Assembly (NCBI GenBank): GCA_025403435.1 | Contig: CM046337.1 | Span: 4,471,501-4,535,500 of the forward strand | Reading direction: 5' to 3' | DNA length: 64,000 nucleotides | Origin: Artocarpus heterophyllus | Lineage: Eukaryota > Streptophyta > Magnoliopsida > Rosales > Moraceae | Part shown: one piece after another, positions 11,435 through 23,700 of the stretch | Position numbering within the stretch: position 1 is the stretch's first letter | Layout: each line of letters begins with the position of its first letter | The notes under the pieces: model-generated | The model's input: the letters and a program-made list of their open reading frames with translations, nothing else | Database searches by the model: none | Told to the model about the DNA's origin: nothing | Program-made: the position numbers and the translations under genes

Positions 11435-11600
11435 TTTCTTCCCTCTTCTGTTTTCCTCGGAGCCTCAGAGTTGAGGAAAGTAAGAGATATAGAGGTGATA
11501 GAAAAATACTGAAGTCGAGAGTACTCGTTAAGCTCTTATATAGCGAAAATTTTAGGCCTTGAGAGATACGTTAGGCGGTCAACGACTACTCTGTTTGATA
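11435..11600 (-). promoter_or_regulatory. Upstream region of the DJ-1 gene
   Basis: The 5' flank of the DJ-1 start codon matches the flank of the orphan exon (3829-3960). Shared words include GTTGAGGAAAG and AGAGATATA near the ATG and ACTCGTTAAGCTCTTATA about 100 bases upstream. Conservation of both copies and the TTATATA-like word at about 11535-11541 suggest the core promoter lies here. No transcription start evidence is available. Confidence 0.4.
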
Positions 11601-14600
11601 ATTGGCTTGGGCTCTAAGGGTAATATTGTCAATTCGTGCCTTGAAGAGATGTCAGGCTTCTTTGCTCTATTTCTTCTGAGCTTATCTTACATTTTCAACT
11701 TTTCTTAATTCATCTTTAAATTTTTAATTTTAACAATTTGTATCTATAAACAAAATCACCACCGTCGATGTCGATTTTGATATCAACGTTAATTTTTTGG
11801 CTAGAAATTGACATATAACTTCCACATGTGATTAAGAGTGAAAGGTGTCCTTTTCTTCTTAACTCAATTTTATATTTAAATTAAATGTCATATAAAATTT
11901 TCCTATTTTGATAAAACTTATAAAGCTCATAACAGTTATAATATAAAGCAAAAAAAAAAACAGTTGTAATATAAATCTCTCATATGCTACAATGCTTTAA
12001 AGAAAATGAAATATAAAGCTCTTACATATTACAGTCTTTTAAACAAAAAAAAAAAAATTGAAACCATTGGTTGAACACTCTCCCAAACACAAGGGTTTTT
12101 AATGATCTTAATCACAATAAATTTCAGTTAAAACATAAAAAAATAACCATTTATATCATTAATAACAATCTATGTGCAGCTTACATATCAATTTCTGTCA
12201 AAAAATTAACATTCTTGTAATGAAGGGTGAATTGCTATGAATTTGTAAGTTTACAGTGAAAATTACTAAAATCAAAAGTTCAAGAGACGAGTTACAAATC
12301 TATGTAAATTTGGAGGGTAATGGTGCAAAAAGTAAAAAAAATAAAAATAAAAAGAGGAAAATCTTCGCTTAATCAACAAAAAATTTGTGAAATTTCTAAA
12401 CTTTGTATAGAGAAATGCTTACAATACTATTATTGCAAAGCCTCATCATAATTAATAGAAAGCATAACTCATAAATAGGGTTTTTAGAAAGTAGGTTGAA
12501 ACTAAAAGTTAGAACTAAAAGTAATATAATGTAGCATATTTTTGCTTTACACTGTAGCATGTGAGAGCTTTATATTGTTTGAGTTGAATCTGATGAGTTG
12601 AAATTGAGTTTGCCAAACATTCTATTAGTATTAATAACTTTATATTCTTAAGGGTCCGTTCCAAATGAATTAGTTAAGCACCAAACTATATATATTTTCT
12701 TCGTGGAATAGTTTCGCAAGGGCAAGTAAGTAAAAAAGCTGGAAAACCAACTCTAACTAATTCGATTTTGGGTGGTTCTATTGACACCCTATTCTACCTT
12801 TCACATACCCTTTATTCAACCATCGCTCATTCTTTTTTTTACACACCTTTTAAAATACCAAAAAAGTCCCTACACCTGAATAGTATTATTGGTTTTTTTT
12901 TTTTTGTTTCCACCCACCTATCAAATAAACTTATAATTTGTTTCCAAACATTTTTCTTTGCAGTTTATATACTAAGCAACAGCTTTTCCTTAATATAATT
13001 TTTTCCCTTTTTATTGAATCGAACTTTGATTTTCGGAAATAATAATCGGTAGTAAAATTGTAAGGGTTTTTATATGAACGGAACAAATTGTGTTTCCTTT
13101 ACTTGAAAACAAGAAGGGAAACATAATTTTTTTTCTTTTTTTTATATCATGTTCTTTATATCAAACGAAAGTGTGGTTTCTTTTGTTAGAGCATATAATT
13201 TGCAGTTATTTATGAATCAAACATTTTTCAATGATATGTATAATTATAATATTAATATATATAAAACAATAATAAAATAAGAATTTTAAAAAAGAAATAA
13301 ACCACATATATTTCTTTATGGGAGACTCTTTCATGTTGGAATCCATCTCTATTCTTTTGAAAAAAAATGATACGTTAATTTATAAAAGAAAATGCATATA
13401 TTATAAGATAGGGTGTGTAATGAACATTTTTCTAAAATACTTTTGCTTTGAAGAGTAATTTATTAATATGTAATACAATAACAAACAAATTTTATTAAAT
13501 AAGGGTGTGTACCTTCGGTTATAAGTTTTATAAGACATTGACAATTTTACTCTTACTATGCATATCACACGTGGTATTTTACTAAAAAAAAAATAACAAA
13601 TTCAAAAGTTTCGGATGAATTGATAGGCATATTACATATTGATAGAAATAATAGACACGTTTCAAGATTCAAAAATCATACCGACAGCAGTTACGTGATT
13701 TATGGAAAAAATCGTGAAATTTACCCTTTTCATTCCTATAGAATCGTTTACTTCAACGTTTCATCATCTCGTGTGAAGATGACTCGCTCAACTGTGTAAG
13801 TCATCAGTGACGCTTCTCTTGCAAATTTGCTTTAAAGTTTCCTGCGAGTTAATGTTTATAAATTACAGCGTGTCAAAGTGGCTCTTGTTCTGATGTTGAA
13901 TGCGTGGAAATTTCTTCTTTTTTTTTTTTTATTTTTGGTGATTAGTGGGGCCTTGTTTCTTTAATATGAATTTCCTATTAAAAAATAAATAAATAAAAGG
14001 ATATGTATGTCCAAATCCAAATATTTAAATTATATGTCAACATTCAGTAATATTTTTGTGCCGTCGACAAAAATTAGGCTTATCTATGCCGCCATGTTTT
14101 ACTTTGTGTTTGTAGCGGCTGTGGACTTGAAATTTGTTGTTTAAACAAAAAAATTAAAAAAAAATTGCAGCATATGGTACGGGAAAAGGTACAATTTCAA
14201 ACATACAATGACTAAACCAGCGTTCAAATTCTATAGCAAAGGAAAAAAAAAAATTTCAATTAATGTCGTTTAACTTTAGATATATAAAAAAAAAATAGTT
14301 TTGATTAAATTTAACGGTTTTAAAATATCCATGGGTGAAGCCTAGCCAAAAAAAAAATTCAAATTCCACATACGAATTGCGGCTGATGTTAATTATTTGG
14401 CTTTTGTCTCTATTTAGTTTCTCTACTGTTAAACATTAATACTTTGTAAAAAAAAAAGAAAAAAGAGAGAATTCTGTCTAACTCTGGTATCAAATTTATT
14501 AAATTATAATTATATTATATTATAAGAAAGTATAGCAGTTTAATGGAATCTTAATGTCTATGAACTGCACCTTCCCGATAAGGTTCTTTTTTTTTTTTTA

Positions 14601-15780
14601 TATCCTACCCAAAATTTTTCTTAGAAAAGAAAACAATTTTAACTTTGAGGTATTTACACTTAGCAAACCTATCATCAAACCCATAAAATTTTAAGCCTAT
14701 AATGGCTTGCGTTTAACAAAGATCGGAAATAGGAAAGAAGAAAAAAAGGAAGAAAATAGTTCTTGAAAGCCATCCTGTCCATAAAACTACTAGGTATTTG
14801 AAGCGTTGGAACCAGCTTGAATTCAAACAACGTAAAATATTCTTATATATTATAATGTAAAGCAAAAATAACCTACAATCTAAAGCTCTCACAAGTTACA
14901 ATAGTTCAAACTAATAATGTCTGCCGTGTGTTGCACATATTTTTTTTAATCCAAAAATAGATGTGTTGGGAACAGTTCTGTCACAGTTCATTAAATTCAA
15001 GTTTGAAATTACTAAAAGAAAAAGGATGTTTTCAAGGTTCAAAGCATTAAATTAAAAGATTAAAAAAATCCCTAAAAAAGATTATAAAAATGGTGACACA
15101 TTAATAGGAAATCTGTGGGTACGGTAGAGGCATGAAAATGTCTTTGGCAAGATGGACATACCATATTGGTATGTGTTTCATCTAGGGTAATTTCTTAATA
15201 ACTATAATAAATTTTGTGTTAATTATTATTTCATTGTTGCACTTACTAATACGGCGTTTGAAAAACATAGTTGGAATTATAAGGTAAAATAAAAAAATGC
15301 TGAAACATTTAAGAAAAAATACTGTAAAAATAAATTGGTTCAAACTTCCTAAAGACCCAAACACCCTGCAACAGATTTGATACAAAGGCAAACCATTAGT
15401 AAGAAGTCAATGATGATGAACCCTTTGAATGGACGCTTACACTTCCTTGGTCCCATTTCGAATGATTTAAAAAATTTTCTTTTGCCTTACTTATGTCAAA
15501 ACTGATTTTGGACATGTTTAAGTTAATGAGATGATTGGGTTTTGTCTTCTACATGCACGGCCAGCTTTCAAAGAATTTTGTGAAGCTACTTTATTGTGAC
15601 ACATGAAAATTTCTAATACATTAAATATGCAATAACTTAGATATATGTTAATAAAAAATATGTGTCACAAGGATTATTGTTTAATCTAATTTTTTATGAT
15701 AAAGTCCATAAAAGCAAAAATAGGATTTTTAAGGGTAAAATCATGCCATAGTCCTAAATAAAGAAGGAATGATATGAAAA
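11601..15780. other. Intergenic AT-rich DNA with dispersed MITE-like motifs
   Basis: No gene is visible. At about 11940-12045, 12525-12580 and 14840-14900 there are copies of a recurrent motif resembling GCTTTACACTGTAGCATGTGAGAGCTTTA, seen at many other places in the window. The sequence at 12770-12800 (GACACCCTATTCTACC) and the reverse complement of about 13405-13425 (ACACACCCTATCTTATAA) could be the ends of a degenerate element, but this is weak. The rest is low complexity. Confidence 0.45.
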
Positions 15781-15999
15781 CAAGCTAGAAAGCTTAATTG
15801 TTACAAAATGTGTTACAACAAATGCTAAGACAAAAATACAGTTTAAGAAAAATACTGTATAATAATATGAAAAATTATACAATATTAGAATAATGCAAGA
15901 AATACACTAATAAAGTTATTTAGAATGAAAATTACACTATAAAAATATGCAGTGTAGGAATTTGACTATTTAAGGTTAAGCAGTATAAAAATTAGACTA

Positions 16000-18900
16000 T
16001 TTAAGTTAAGGTAGTATAGAAATAATATTGTTTTGAGGATATGGATGAGTGAGCAATATTGTGTAAGCCCGTAACAATATAGAAAAGAATACCAAAAGTA
16101 TAAGAAAATACTATCAGTATAAATTTAGACTGTATAAAGTTAAACAGTATAGGAATTTCAGTAAGTAGTAAATGTAAATAAGTATAGGAGGTTATAAGAC
16201 CTCATGAATTGTATAGAAAGGAATACCGATAGTATAAAAAAATACTATCAGTTTAAACTTGTAGTGTATAAAAAGTTTTTATGGGACCCACCATGACACT
16301 AAAATGAATGAAAACTTGCCACCACACCCTCTTAGGTGGCCCAATTACATATAGTCAAGCTAAACCAACCTTTTACCATAAGTAATGGCAAGTGATGACT
16401 CGCGGTGGTGAGTCACCAAATTTGCAAAAAAAAAAGGTTTAAGTAACTTGATTAAGGAACCAAAAATGCTCTATTTTCTTCCCAAGGAAACCGTGTCCCC
16501 CCCCCCCCCAAAAAAAAAAAAAGACAATTCTCTCTCAAAAGGTTGATAAATTCTAAGCTCCAAATCATGTATTAAAGCAAGTTTAAGTGAAGGAGATGAA
16601 GATTGAAGAATTTTCAAGGTAAAAACTCAAGCTTTTCCTATTATGCTTAAGGGTTTTGTTCATGATTTGGATGGGTATTGTTTGAGTTTTGTCATGGTTT
16701 TTATGGAAAAGACATGACAAAGCTTTGAGCCTAGCAAAGGGGATCAAAAAGCTTGATAAAGTTTAGATAAATTTCTAAACTTTAGACTTGAAAGTTTATG
16801 CTAAAAATATGCACACCAAGTGCTTGATGAAATGTTTTGGTCTATGGCATGTAAGATAGACATTATGGCATGATTGGCTTATGTTTTAGATTGATGATGA
16901 TGATGATGGAAAGAAAAAAAAAAGGTAGGGTTTTGTGCAAAAGAATGAAAAAGTTACTAAACTTTGTTAAATTGCAAAGTTTAGCTAGTTTTCAAGAAAT
17001 GATGATTTCGAAGGCCTTAGAAGCCAATTTATATTCCAACTAAGGTCTGAAATTTTCCAACATAGTGAGGGAAACAACTTTTGTGAATAAAGTTTTGTAA
17101 AATTCTAAAAGGACTAAATTGCAAAGTTTTACAAAAGTTTGAGAGATTTGAAAATCAGCTAAAAGGTCAAATTTTAGAAAAGTTATAACACCAAAGTTGT
17201 AGAACTCATCGAAACTGTTAAGCAATGTAAACGGATTGTCAAAATTCTGTATGGTTCATGAGTTATGAATTTTACAAAATTTTAAGCACAAAATTTCATG
17301 AAATGGAAACGTTATGAAATATTTTGAATTTGACCATGGTGCTTTGGAAAGTTTTATTCCATGTGAAAAACTGGATGTTTTGGTACAAAATGATTATTTT
17401 TGGTTCCGGAGGCAAAAATGTAAGGATTTTTGTGTTTCAGGCCAAAATTATAAAATCGTATGAAAACCGGGTTTTCAAGAAGGAACATTAGGTTCCTGCA
17501 ATTTTGTGGGCAGTGAGTAACCGTAAGGTTTATATTTTTAAAGATTAAGAGTTTAACCAAGTAAAGAATGAAAGAAAAAGAGATTAAGGGCAAAAATGTC
17601 ACGATTTTCTCCTTACGGGTTAAAACTGTAAAGTTTTGACAAAATAGATTTAATTTAAAGGAAAACTATAATTTTTGTTTTCTGCAATATTATGAGATGT
17701 AAAGAAATGAAAGTTATGTTTTAAACGGGTTTTGAAAGTTTTTAAAGACTCGTCAAGGGAAAAATGGTTATTTTATGAAAATGGCCAAAACAGACTTGAA
17801 ACACCCGATGTTGGAAAACGCCACTTAGCAAGAATTTTTCCGTAACATGTAAAGAAATGAGAAGAAAAAGTTAAGCGAAAAGTTTAATAAGTTACGAAAT
17901 TGACGAAAAACCTGTTAAGGGTAAAATTGTCATTTTTAAGAAAATGACTAAAGCAGAGTCGAACACTCTGAATTAGCAAAACGTTCTTAGACAAAAAATG
18001 TTCCATAATACATTAAGTAATGAAACCGTCACATGAGACAAGAAATTTAATAAGGAATGTTCAAGTAAAAAAAAGGTAACTTAGTAGGTTATAAAGTTAA
18101 GTAAAGAAAAATATAACCTGATGGGTTACAGAATTAAGTAAAGAGTGATCATCTGATGGGTTACGAAGTTAAGTAAAGGGAAAGGTAACTTCGGTGGGTT
18201 ACCAAGCTAAGTAAAAGAAAGTAAACCTATAGTATATAAGTTATGTAAAAAGGAAATGAATGTTTAATGTTTAAGTTATGTTATCAATCGAGTAGATTGG
18301 TAATAGGAAAAGTTAACTAATTAGTCGGATATTATATGATTAGGACACAGAGGTGACTAATGAACGAAAAAGGAAGGAAATGAGAACGTTAGAGCTAAAT
18401 CCAGGTAAGTTTAAACCTCACCTACAGTGTGGAGTAAATGATTTTCAAATGCTTATATATATGTTTATTGTTTATAAATGTGTTTGCAACTGTTATGCAA
18501 GTTGTTTTTTAAAGTATGTTATGTATTTGTTATGTAAAAGGTTTTAAAGTTTAAATCAAGATTTGCAATATACTTGCAACTATTACGTTTAAAGCATAAT
18601 TGCATTTAATATGCATAAAGTTTAAAAGATAAAGTAAAGATTTGCAATGTATTTGCATTTATTATTCTTAAAGTTTGTTTGCATGTGAAATGCATAATGT
18701 TTTAAAGAGAACAAGTTATGATTTGCAAATGTGTTTGTATATGATGTGATAGCATTTGATATGCTTACTACAGTTAAAAAAAAGGTATAGTAAAGATGAC
18801 AAAAGAAAGTGTTGTACCAGCCTCCTTGTTGTGAGGTAGTGAAAATAAAGTTAAAGTTGTAACCTTCTTGATATGAGGTACGCAAGTGAAGTTAAAGTTA

Positions 18901-19735
18901 TGAGCTCGATGTTTGATGGTCTCAAGTTTTACACAAGAGAAGTATCATCTTTATGATCTCATGATTAATGATGTTGGTACAAACACTAAAGTTTATAAGA
19001 CAAGGAAAGTTATGGAATAAAGATAAAAAGTTAAAGTAAGAAATGAATGTTTATAAAATGCTCATAATTGAGCATAAATGGAATCATAAATTTTTTATTT
19101 TGCTTGTATTTCTTGTTAGGAAATGTGATATGCTATTAAAGACATTATAAGAAATGTTTTACGTTAAATGTTTATGAAAAACATTTTTATGTTTACAAGA
19201 AAAGGTTTATGATGGACATTTTAAAAAAAATATTTAAGAAATGTTTTATGAAAAACTTTTTAAGAGAAAGGTTTTTATGAGAAAAGCTTTTCAGGCATGT
19301 TTTGATTATTTGCGAGATTATGTTTGAACTTACTAAGCGAAAGCTTATTTAAAATTTCTTTATGCTGTAGGTAGTCCTATGGGTGATCAGTAGGACTTGC
19401 TTAAAGAGCTTAGTGCTATGGAGAATAGATGTGAAGATTTTGGTATAGATACCACTACAATATGTTGCTACTGCTCAAAGAAAATGTTTTTCTGCTATTT
19501 GATATAGGGATTTCTTATCAATTTTTAAGGAAGTCAAAGTTTTAAAAAATGTGTTCAAAGTTTTAAAATATATTTTACTAAATGTTTTTTTTTTATAATT
19601 ATAAAGTTAAGTTTTAAGTTATGACTCAGTAAATGTTTCTTAATAAGTTTAAGAAACAATTTAAAATGATTTTAAAGACAAATATTAAGCAATGTCTTAA
19701 CTTAAATTGCGACAAAAGTCGCAACAGTTCTAAAG
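16000..19735 (+). mobile_element. Long LTR-like repeat A (probable Gypsy solo LTR or LARD-like unit)
   Basis: No proteins are encoded. Its second half shares an ordered set of words with 36440-37100, 48800-49160 and 50870-51450: AGGTAAGT followed by CCTACAGTRTG-like sequence, a GTRCCRRCTTCTTGA-like segment, then ACTTACTAAGCGAAAGCTTATTT and ATGCTGTAGGT. Bases 17180-17270 (AAAGTTGTAGAACTC) resemble 50170-50240 of repeat D. Boundaries are approximate; the region before about 16300 has tandemly degenerate AATACTATCAGTATAAA words. A 13-14-base C run is followed by an A run at about 16498-16522. The chromovirus at 20202 lies just beyond it. Confidence 0.55.
18470..18770. repeat. Degenerate tandem repeat of GATTTGCAA...ATGCATAA units
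   Basis: The phrase GATTTGCAATATACTTGCA and variants recur about every 60-90 bases (around 18560, 18640, 18720), each followed by TATGCATAAAG-like sequence. This makes an imperfect tandem array inside repeat A. Confidence 0.4.
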
Positions 19736-20201
19736 AACATTTTAAAAGATGATGATAAGAACATTAAAAATTTATTCAGTAAAATTCTTACTAAATAAGT
19801 AAGATTAATGTTTAAGTAATGATGTAAAAAAAAAGTTAAGTGATTGCCCGAAAAGACGATTCATCTCATTTGCTTTCGACTTATAAAGACCTTTGGATCT
19901 ATTTAGATAGTCATTTTCGATTAACTTATCGCTTTTATAAGCATTTATCGGAAAAGTCATGCTAAATATGCTTATGAAAAAGCACTTATGAAAAGATTTT
20001 TTTTTATTTACAGTTTTTGATCTTTTATTTAAGAATAACAAGTTAAAAATTCTATTCATATCTTATCATTACATTAGTTTGATACTAATAAAAGCTTTTG
20101 TCTTATTTAACCAAAGTGTCAAACATATTCAAAAACTCTTAAAAATTAAAAAGCATTTTTTTATGCATATCTTATTTTACTACTTAAAAGTAAAAGCGTA
20201 T

Positions 20202-20705
20202 TGTCACGTCCCACCAAGCCACAAAGAGGCCACTCACTTGTCTTGGGCGTTTTTGGGAGAAAACATAGCCCAAAGAAGATTCTAGAAGGGACCAGAGTGA
20301 TCTACATTGTTCCACATCATTCTAGGAGGTTCCACCACAGTCTAGAAGCATCCTGAAGAACCTAGGAGGTCCTAGAAGACTCAAGACTGCTCTAGAACTC
20401 TCTAGAATACTCTTTACTTGTAAATATCCTTCATACTTTGCTAGAACATTCTAGATAAGAAATACTAGCCGTTAGATCGATGTAATCTAGACCGTCTATT
20501 AGTTGGGAGGATGCCTATAAATAGGACCATCCCATTCATTTGTAAACCATCCAAGGAAATCAAGAATCAAAGCCTTTCAAAGTTCTCCTTGTTCTCTCTT
20601 GTGTTCCCTTGTGTTCAAGGCAAGAGCGTGAGTGAGTTAGGCTGACTTAGCATCGAGACTGTGCTAAGGCCGCACGAGTAGCTTAGAGAAAGTAAGCTCG
20701 TGACA
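20202..20705 (+). mobile_element. 5' LTR of Gypsy chromovirus, 504 bp
   Basis: It begins TGTCACGTCCC and ends CTCGTGACA. It is the same length as the 3' LTR (25423-25926) and differs from it at about 8 positions by eye, 7 of them transitions. A TATAAATA box is at 20515-20522. U3 holds a perfect three-unit heat-shock element GAAGATTCTAGAA at 20275-20287 and a second dyad GAACATTC at 20444-20451 among many TCTAGAA words. The flanking target duplication is GTAT (20198-20201 and 25927-25930). Confidence 0.96.
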
Positions 20706-20707
20706 AT

Positions 20708-20719
20708 TGGTATCAGAGC
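20708..20719 (+). promoter_or_regulatory. Primer binding site, initiator tRNA-Met type
   Basis: TGGTATCAGAGC lies two bases after the 5' LTR. This is the standard plant retrotransposon PBS complementary to the 3' end of initiator tRNA-Met. Confidence 0.93.
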
Positions 20720-20737
20720 GAGGCTCAGGCTAAGACA

Positions 20738-23700
20738 ATGGCTAAGAACAGTGCTGCTCAAAGGGCCACAGGATCTAACCCTTCTGATGTGGAGGTGACG
20801 CAAGAGCGAAGCCGCGAAGAGATAGTCGACCCCAACGTTGTGGCTAAGCGGGGTCGGTCTAAGGACGTTATCTCTAGTTTTGACTCACGCCTATCTCGGG
20901 TAGAGGAGGCCATGGGTGGCGTGGAGACCCAGGTGGATGACCTAAGCTAACGGGTGGATGGCCTAGAAGCGGAGGATGCCGCTATCCACACTACGATCTG
21001 AGGCATGTTGCTTCAACTAGAGGAGTCCTTGCAGGCCGAAATTGAGAAGGTACGTGACGAGTTTGCGGGAGAGCTCACTAAAATGCGTCGAGTCCACGAG
21101 ATGGAGTTGAATAACACACTCGCACACATTGAGGATATGCGTGGGGACTTAGCCCTTTGCAAGCGGGCATTGGCGACAGGGTCCAGCAGTAGCATCGTTG
21201 AGGCTAAGTGCATTGAGGTGCCAAAGCCTAAGAGTTTCAGGGGATCACGCAATGCACGAGAAGTGGACAACTTTTTGTGGGGCCTAGACCAATACTTTGG
21301 AGCCATGGGCATCACAGACGAGGACGCCAAGATCCAGTCCGCGGCTCTTTATCTCAATGACACAGCCATGCTTTGGTGGAGGAGGAGACGAGGAGACATC
21401 GAAAAAGGTACGTGTACCATGACTACCTTTGATGACTTTAAAAGGGAGTTTAAAAGGCAGTTTTATCCCGAGAATGCTGAGGATGAGGCTAGAGCTCGTC
21501 TGCGAAGGCTTAAACAATCAGGGTTTATTCGTGATTATGTTAAGGACTTTACTAACTTAGTACTTGAGATCCTTGATTTGTCTGACAAAGATGCACTCTT
21601 CAATTTTATGGATGGGCTCCAACAGTGGGCCAAGACCGAGCTAAGGCGATGTGGGGTGCAAGACCTTGCCACTGCCATAGCTGTGGTCGAAAGCCTGATT
21701 GACTATGCAAGCCAAAAGGAGTCCACCAACAAGCCGAAGGACAAGAAGAGTGGTCAAGCTAGAGGTGGGGGAGACAAAGGCTAACGCAAAGATGAGCACC
21801 GCCAAGATAATACCTCAAGGGGCAAGGACAAGGGCAAGCAAAAGGACGGTAAGAGTTCAAGTAAGTCCAACAATAACAAATGCTTCCTTTGTGATGGTCC
21901 CCACTAGGCTAGGGATTGCCCACAGAAAAGAGCGTTGAATTCACTCCTTGCAAGTCATCAAGACGGGACGGAGGCCGATGGTGGCAACAATGGTGCACAC
22001 ATAGGGTCCTTGCAACTACTCAATGTGATCCAATCTACTCCCAAAACCCAAGCCAAAGGGCTACTCTTTGTGGACGTGTCCATTGGAGGAAAACCAACGG
22101 TAGCCATGCTTGACACAAGTGCGACCCATAACTTTATCTCAATCGAGGAAGCCCGAAGGTTAGGACTTAAGGTGACTGGTGGAGGGGGCTCCATCAAGGC
22201 AGTTAATTCAGCTGCTCGACCCATTCACGGCATAGCTCAAGGAGTTAAGACCAGCGTGGGAGCCTGGTCCGGACATATGGACTTCTCCGTCATTCCAATG
22301 GATGACTTTAGGGTTGTCCTGGGATTGGAATTCTTGGATCAAGTCAAAGCATTCCCAGTACCATTTGCCAACAGCATGTGTATCATGGACGGTGATAAGG
22401 CTTGTGTGGTACCAACAACAAGGACCAACAAGCAAGACGTAAAGGTGCTCTCGGCAATGCAATTTAAGAAGGGCATCCAAAGGGATAAGGAAAGCTATTT
22501 GGCTACTCTCAAGGAGTATGACGATGAAGAACAAGGGCCACCAAAAGTCAAGCCAAAGGAGGTAGCAACTGTCCTCGAAGAGTTCAAGGACGTTGCACCA
22601 GCAGAGTTACCAAAGAAACTACCACCAAGGAGGGAGGTAGACCATCAAATCAAGCTAGAACCAGGGACAAAGCCACCAGCCATGGGTGCATATCGCATGG
22701 CACCACCGGAATTGGCGGAACTAAGAAGGCAACTCAAGGAGTTACTTGATGCAGGGTTCATTAGGCCTTCCAAAGCCCCGTTCGGCGCACCAGTCCTGTT
22801 CCAGAAGAAGAAGGATGGTTCCTTGCGCATGTGCATCGACTACAGGGCTCTCAACAAGATCACGGTAAAGAACAAATACCCCATTCATCTGATTGCTGAC
22901 CTGTTTGATCAACTAGGTCATGCCCGCTACTTCTCGAAGTTAGACCTTCGCTCGGGGTATTACCAAGTTCGCATAGCCGAAGGAGACGAACCAAAGACCA
23001 CATGTGTTACAAGGTACGGGTCTTACGAATTCTTGGTTATGCCATTTGGACTAACCAATGCACCTGCTACATTTTGTACTTTGATGAACAAGTTGTTCCA
23101 TCCATATCTCGATCAATTCGTGGTCGTCTATTTGGAAGACATAGTGGTATATAGCAAGACCTTGGAAGAGCACATGCAGCACTTGAGAGAGGTGTTTAAG
23201 GTGTTACGAGACAATGAGCTATACATCAAGAAGGAGAAGTGTTTCTTTGCCAAGCCAGAGGTAGTCTTCTTGGGGCACAATATAAAGGATGGCCAGCTAA
23301 TAATGGAGGATGACAAGGTGCATGCTATCCAAACTTGGGAGCCACCAACCAAGGTACATGAGTTACGATCTTTTCTTGGGCTAGTAAACTACTACCGCCG
23401 TTTTATCAAGAGTTATTCGACGAGGGCTGCTCCACTGACCGACATTCTCAAAAAAAACAAAGCATGAGACTGGACAGAGAAGTGTCAAAAGGCCTTCGAA
23501 GATCTAAAGAAAGCAATAAGTGAGGAGCCCGCACTCAGCCTACCCGATCACACCAAACCATATGAGGTACACACGGATGCCTCAGACTTTGCCATAGGAG
23601 GCATTCTTATGCAAGAAGGACACCCAATTGCTTATGAAAGCAGAAAGCTCAATGAGACTGAGCGACGCTACACAGTACAAGAGAAAGAGATGATAGCCGT

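Noticed and set aside
12770..13430. Possible TIR element between GACACCCTATTCTACC and its partial reverse complement
   Set aside because: Only about 12-15 bases match, no target duplication was found, and the intervening sequence is low complexity.
16498..16522. Long C then A homopolymer run as a possible functional tract
   Set aside because: Simple low-complexity sequence prone to slippage and sequencing error; no context suggests function.
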